Shown here: one piece after another, positions 23,707 through 25,485 of the stretch
Layout of the letters: every line of letters begins with the position of its first letter
Position numbering within the stretch: the stretch's first letter is position 1
Source of the DNA: JBFEYJ01 sp041563315
Lineage (GTDB): Bacteria > Pseudomonadota > Gammaproteobacteria > Thiohalomonadales > Thiohalomonadaceae
DNA: 25,485 nt
NCBI GenBank assembly: GCA_041563315.1
Contig: JBFFNE010000038.1
Coordinates: 1 to 25,485, forward strand
Direction: 5' to 3'
Notes under the pieces: model-generated
The model's database searches: none
What the model was told of the DNA's origin: nothing
The model's input: only the letters and a program-made list of their open reading frames with translations
Position numbers and translations under genes: made by a program

Positions 23707-24366
23707 CTAAAAACCATTATGCTCCTGCTGCAGCGCATTCATCCCACTCCGTAATTCATCCATGCACTCCCGGCCGAGGCTGACCAGACCGGCAAGATGT
23801 TGCACACCCAGTTTTGTCATCAGCGTAGCTCGATACTTCTCTACGGTCCTGAAACTGATATCCAGTTCTCGTGCAATTTCCTTGTTAGTTTTTCCCTGCA
23901 TGATTAACAGGAAGGTTTGACGTTCACGTGCACTGAGTTGATTTAATTGCTGACATCGTGACTCTCGCTCGGCATCGACCCGATGCCGGGAGTGATACAC
24001 CTCAAGCGCCTCTTTAACCCTGCTCAGCAGCATTTCACGGGTAAACGGTTTTTCCAAAAAATCCACCGCCCCCCCCTTCATTACCCTGACCGAGGTAGGG
24101 ATATCGCCGTCTCCAGATATGAAGATAACCGGTATAGGAGATTCCTTTTCAATGAGAATTTGCTGAAGTGCCACACCATCCATTTCCGGCATTCGTAAAT
24201 CAAGCACCAGACAACCCGCCCGTTCTTCTCGATACTCCTCAAGGAAAGTCTTTGCTGAACCATAGTCCTTAACATGCAAGCCCGCCTGGCTCAGAGACAA
24301 GGCGATCGCCTTACGAACAATAGCGTCATCATCTACCAGGTACACCGTTGGTTGCTCACTCAACAC
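23707..24366 (-). CDS. Orphan FixJ/NarL-type response regulator
   Basis: Two-component transcription regulator. The receiver domain (residues 1-120) has the acidic pair Asp12/Asp13 in YLVDDDAIVR, the phosphoacceptor Asp56 in LVLDLRMPEMDG, Ser84 in FISGDGD and Lys106 in FLEKPF. A LuxR-type helix-turn-helix follows at about 147-205: LSARERQTFLLIMQGKTNKE, IARELDISFRTVEKYRATLM. Total length is 219 residues, normal for FixJ. A very strong AAGGAGGT ribosome site precedes the start; GTG at 24366 is close to it and TTG at 24363 is better spaced. No histidine kinase lies in the window. It could regulate the downstream 70-residue and sigma factor genes. Confidence 0.93.
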   Translation of the reverse strand: MLSEQPTVYLVDDDAIVRKAIALSLSQAGLHVKDYGSAKTFLEEYREERAGCLVLDLRMPEMDGVALQQILIEKESPIPVIFISGDGDIPTSVRVMKGGAVDFLEKPFTREMLLSRVKEALEVYHSRHRVDAERESRCQQLNQLSARERQTFLLIMQGKTNKEIARELDISFRTVEKYRATLMTKLGVQHLAGLVSLGRECMDELRSGMNALQQEHNGF

Positions 24367-24483
24367 CTACCTCCTTCATTGTTATTGTAAAGATAGTGTA
24401 ATCTCTACCGGGGGCGCTCAGCCCCTCCTACCCTCACTATCAGCAATTCCATAAGATGCTCTAGCGCCTCCCCAACCTTCATA

Positions 24484-24529
24484 TCACAAAAATAGTAGCA
24501 CTTTTTATGGATTTTAAAACTTTTTGTGA
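24484..24529. repeat. AT-rich inverted repeat behind the membrane protein gene
   Basis: TCACAAAAA (24484-24492) and TTTTTGTGA (24521-24529) are perfect 9-bp reverse complements 28 bases apart, starting 8 bases after the membrane protein stop codon. It may act as a weak terminator or as a binding site in front of the response regulator gene. Confidence 0.45.
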
Positions 24530-24536
24530 ATAAACA

Positions 24537-25394
24537 TTATGTTGTATTCCCTTGTTCCAGCCACTTAAAGGAGATCAGGCGACGAAACGAATGCCCCATT
24601 ACCCACAAAAAGAACAAGGGGAACAAGATGGTTTGAATAACAAATATGACGATCAGATTTATCGCATGCTCGCTAGCATCTGCTGCCGCCGCCTTATATC
24701 GGTCAATATAAGATGTGACATCCATTCGCGTTGTCGCATTTTCATAAAAACGCTTTACCTTTCCCATCCATGTCTCATCAGGTAACGCTGGAATAGCCCG
24801 CTCTGCGCTTTCGTTGATTTTGCCTATTTCTTCAGCTGTCTGCTCTATGCGCTCTGTAGAGGCCAAGTACTGCTCTTCTAGAAAATAGTGAAATACCCCC
24901 TCACCCACAAAGGCCATTACAGGAATGACGAAACGCAGAAAAAGGAGTAAAAAAGCCGCTTTGAGCATCAGTGAACGCAACCACACTGCCTTCCCATCCG
25001 GCATCCAGAGCAACAGCATCAGCAATATCAGCACCCCACCAAGCAAGAAGGTAAACCCTGGTGATGCGAATATCGTCATTAACACCTTCTGCATTCCCAG
25101 CGAAGTACTGCTCGCCAGCATGATCCAGGAAAAACGTTCAATCAGGTCATTAATAGGATCGAGGATCTGACCCGGGGCAAAGTTAATTCCGATCCCGGCT
25201 GGTTGAATCGCCACCTCGGTCCCCTGTGCCACAGAGATCGTACCATTGAGAGTTCTGGCTACCGCAAACGCCACCAAGGCGCGCTTGAATCCCTTATCGG
25301 TATACTCTTGCCCAATCTCATCAATGATACCGAGGCCGGCAAGCAGTCCCAGAACAAGGCAGACCACGCTGAGTGTGAGCTTCCGATACTTCAT
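24537..25394 (-). CDS. Unknown inner-membrane protein with four predicted membrane segments
   Basis: The family's function is unknown to me. The ATG at 25394 follows AAGGA by eight bases and gives 285 residues; an in-frame upstream start lacks a ribosome site. A first hydrophobic segment (about 7-24) is followed by a roughly 90-residue stretch with the polar, probably conserved motif FAPGQILDPINDLIERFSWI. Segments at about 113-131 and 143-164 come next, then a long charged helical loop (about 172-240, rich in Glu and Ala), and a last segment at about 245-267 with a basic tail. The topology puts the charged loop on one face, possibly the periplasm. It is upstream of the response regulator gene in the same direction, 170 bases away. 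Confidence 0.8.
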   Translation of the reverse strand: MKYRKLTLSVVCLVLGLLAGLGIIDEIGQEYTDKGFKRALVAFAVARTLNGTISVAQGTEVAIQPAGIGINFAPGQILDPINDLIERFSWIMLASSTSLGMQKVLMTIFASPGFTFLLGGVLILLMLLLWMPDGKAVWLRSLMLKAAFLLLFLRFVIPVMAFVGEGVFHYFLEEQYLASTERIEQTAEEIGKINESAERAIPALPDETWMGKVKRFYENATTRMDVTSYIDRYKAAAADASEHAINLIVIFVIQTILFPLFFLWVMGHSFRRLISFKWLEQGNTT

Positions 25395-25485
25395 AATGCA
25401 TGTCCTTGTAATAGATACCTTCACTATAACAATAACGATTCACATGATGAGTGGAAACCGCCCACACTTCGAGTGGTTTAAAAAA

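Noticed and set aside
23568..23783. Plus-strand open frame running through the G14 tract
   Set aside because: The product is a Gly run with low-complexity flanks, has no ribosome site and overlaps the end of the response regulator gene.

Overview
The window looks like a chromosomal segment from a free-living gammaproteobacterium, probably near the Chromatiales or sulfur-oxidiser lineages. Placement rests on gene order and protein flavour only; I cannot name a genus. Positions 5195-17590 on the minus strand carry the classical envelope and translation cluster rpsB-tsf-pyrH-frr-uppS-cdsA-dxr-rseP-bamA-skp-lpxD-fabZ-lpxA. Most junctions are tight, with TGATG or ATGA start/stop overlaps. The cluster links ribosome biogenesis (S2, EF-Ts, RRF), UMP kinase, undecaprenyl and isoprenoid precursors (UppS, Dxr), phospholipid synthesis (CdsA), outer-membrane protein assembly (RseP, BamA, Skp) and early lipid A synthesis (LpxD, FabZ, LpxA). 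Divergent from rpsB, on the plus strand, are map and glnD, directly abutting (17861-21277).

At the lpxA end the usual order is broken. A plus-strand block holds a Gfo/Idh/MocA oxidoreductase, a DegT-type aminotransferase and lpxB (1055-4471). It sits between lpxA and the window-edge rnhB, both on the minus strand. The first two genes match GnnA/GnnB, which convert UDP-GlcNAc to UDP-GlcNAc3N so that lipid A is built on 2,3-diamino-2,3-dideoxyglucose with amide-linked acyl chains. In the known arrangement gnnA-gnnB lie between lpxA and lpxB, in the same direction. Here the whole gnnA-gnnB-lpxB block appears inverted in place. One junction (4472-5164) holds a MITE-like element of about 650 bp with long imperfect inverted arms. 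The other (300-1054) holds an IS256-type transposase remnant and an orphan antitoxin-like gene. LpxA has Met169 at the hydrocarbon-ruler position, as in Pseudomonas aeruginosa, which suggests a short (about C10) 3-hydroxyacyl chain.

The right end (21278-25485) has a more accessory character, with all genes on the minus strand. In transcription order they are an unknown four-helix-type membrane protein, an orphan FixJ/NarL-type response regulator, a 70-residue unknown protein, an RpoS-like group 2 sigma factor and a 100-residue unknown protein. The 546-bp gap between the regulator and the 70-residue gene is dense in signals: four TACCTA-type half-sites, a 9-bp-arm palindrome nested in a larger inverted repeat, and a run of 14 G. 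This looks like a regulatory module feeding the sigma factor, but its function is not known. I found no tRNA, rRNA or CRISPR array.
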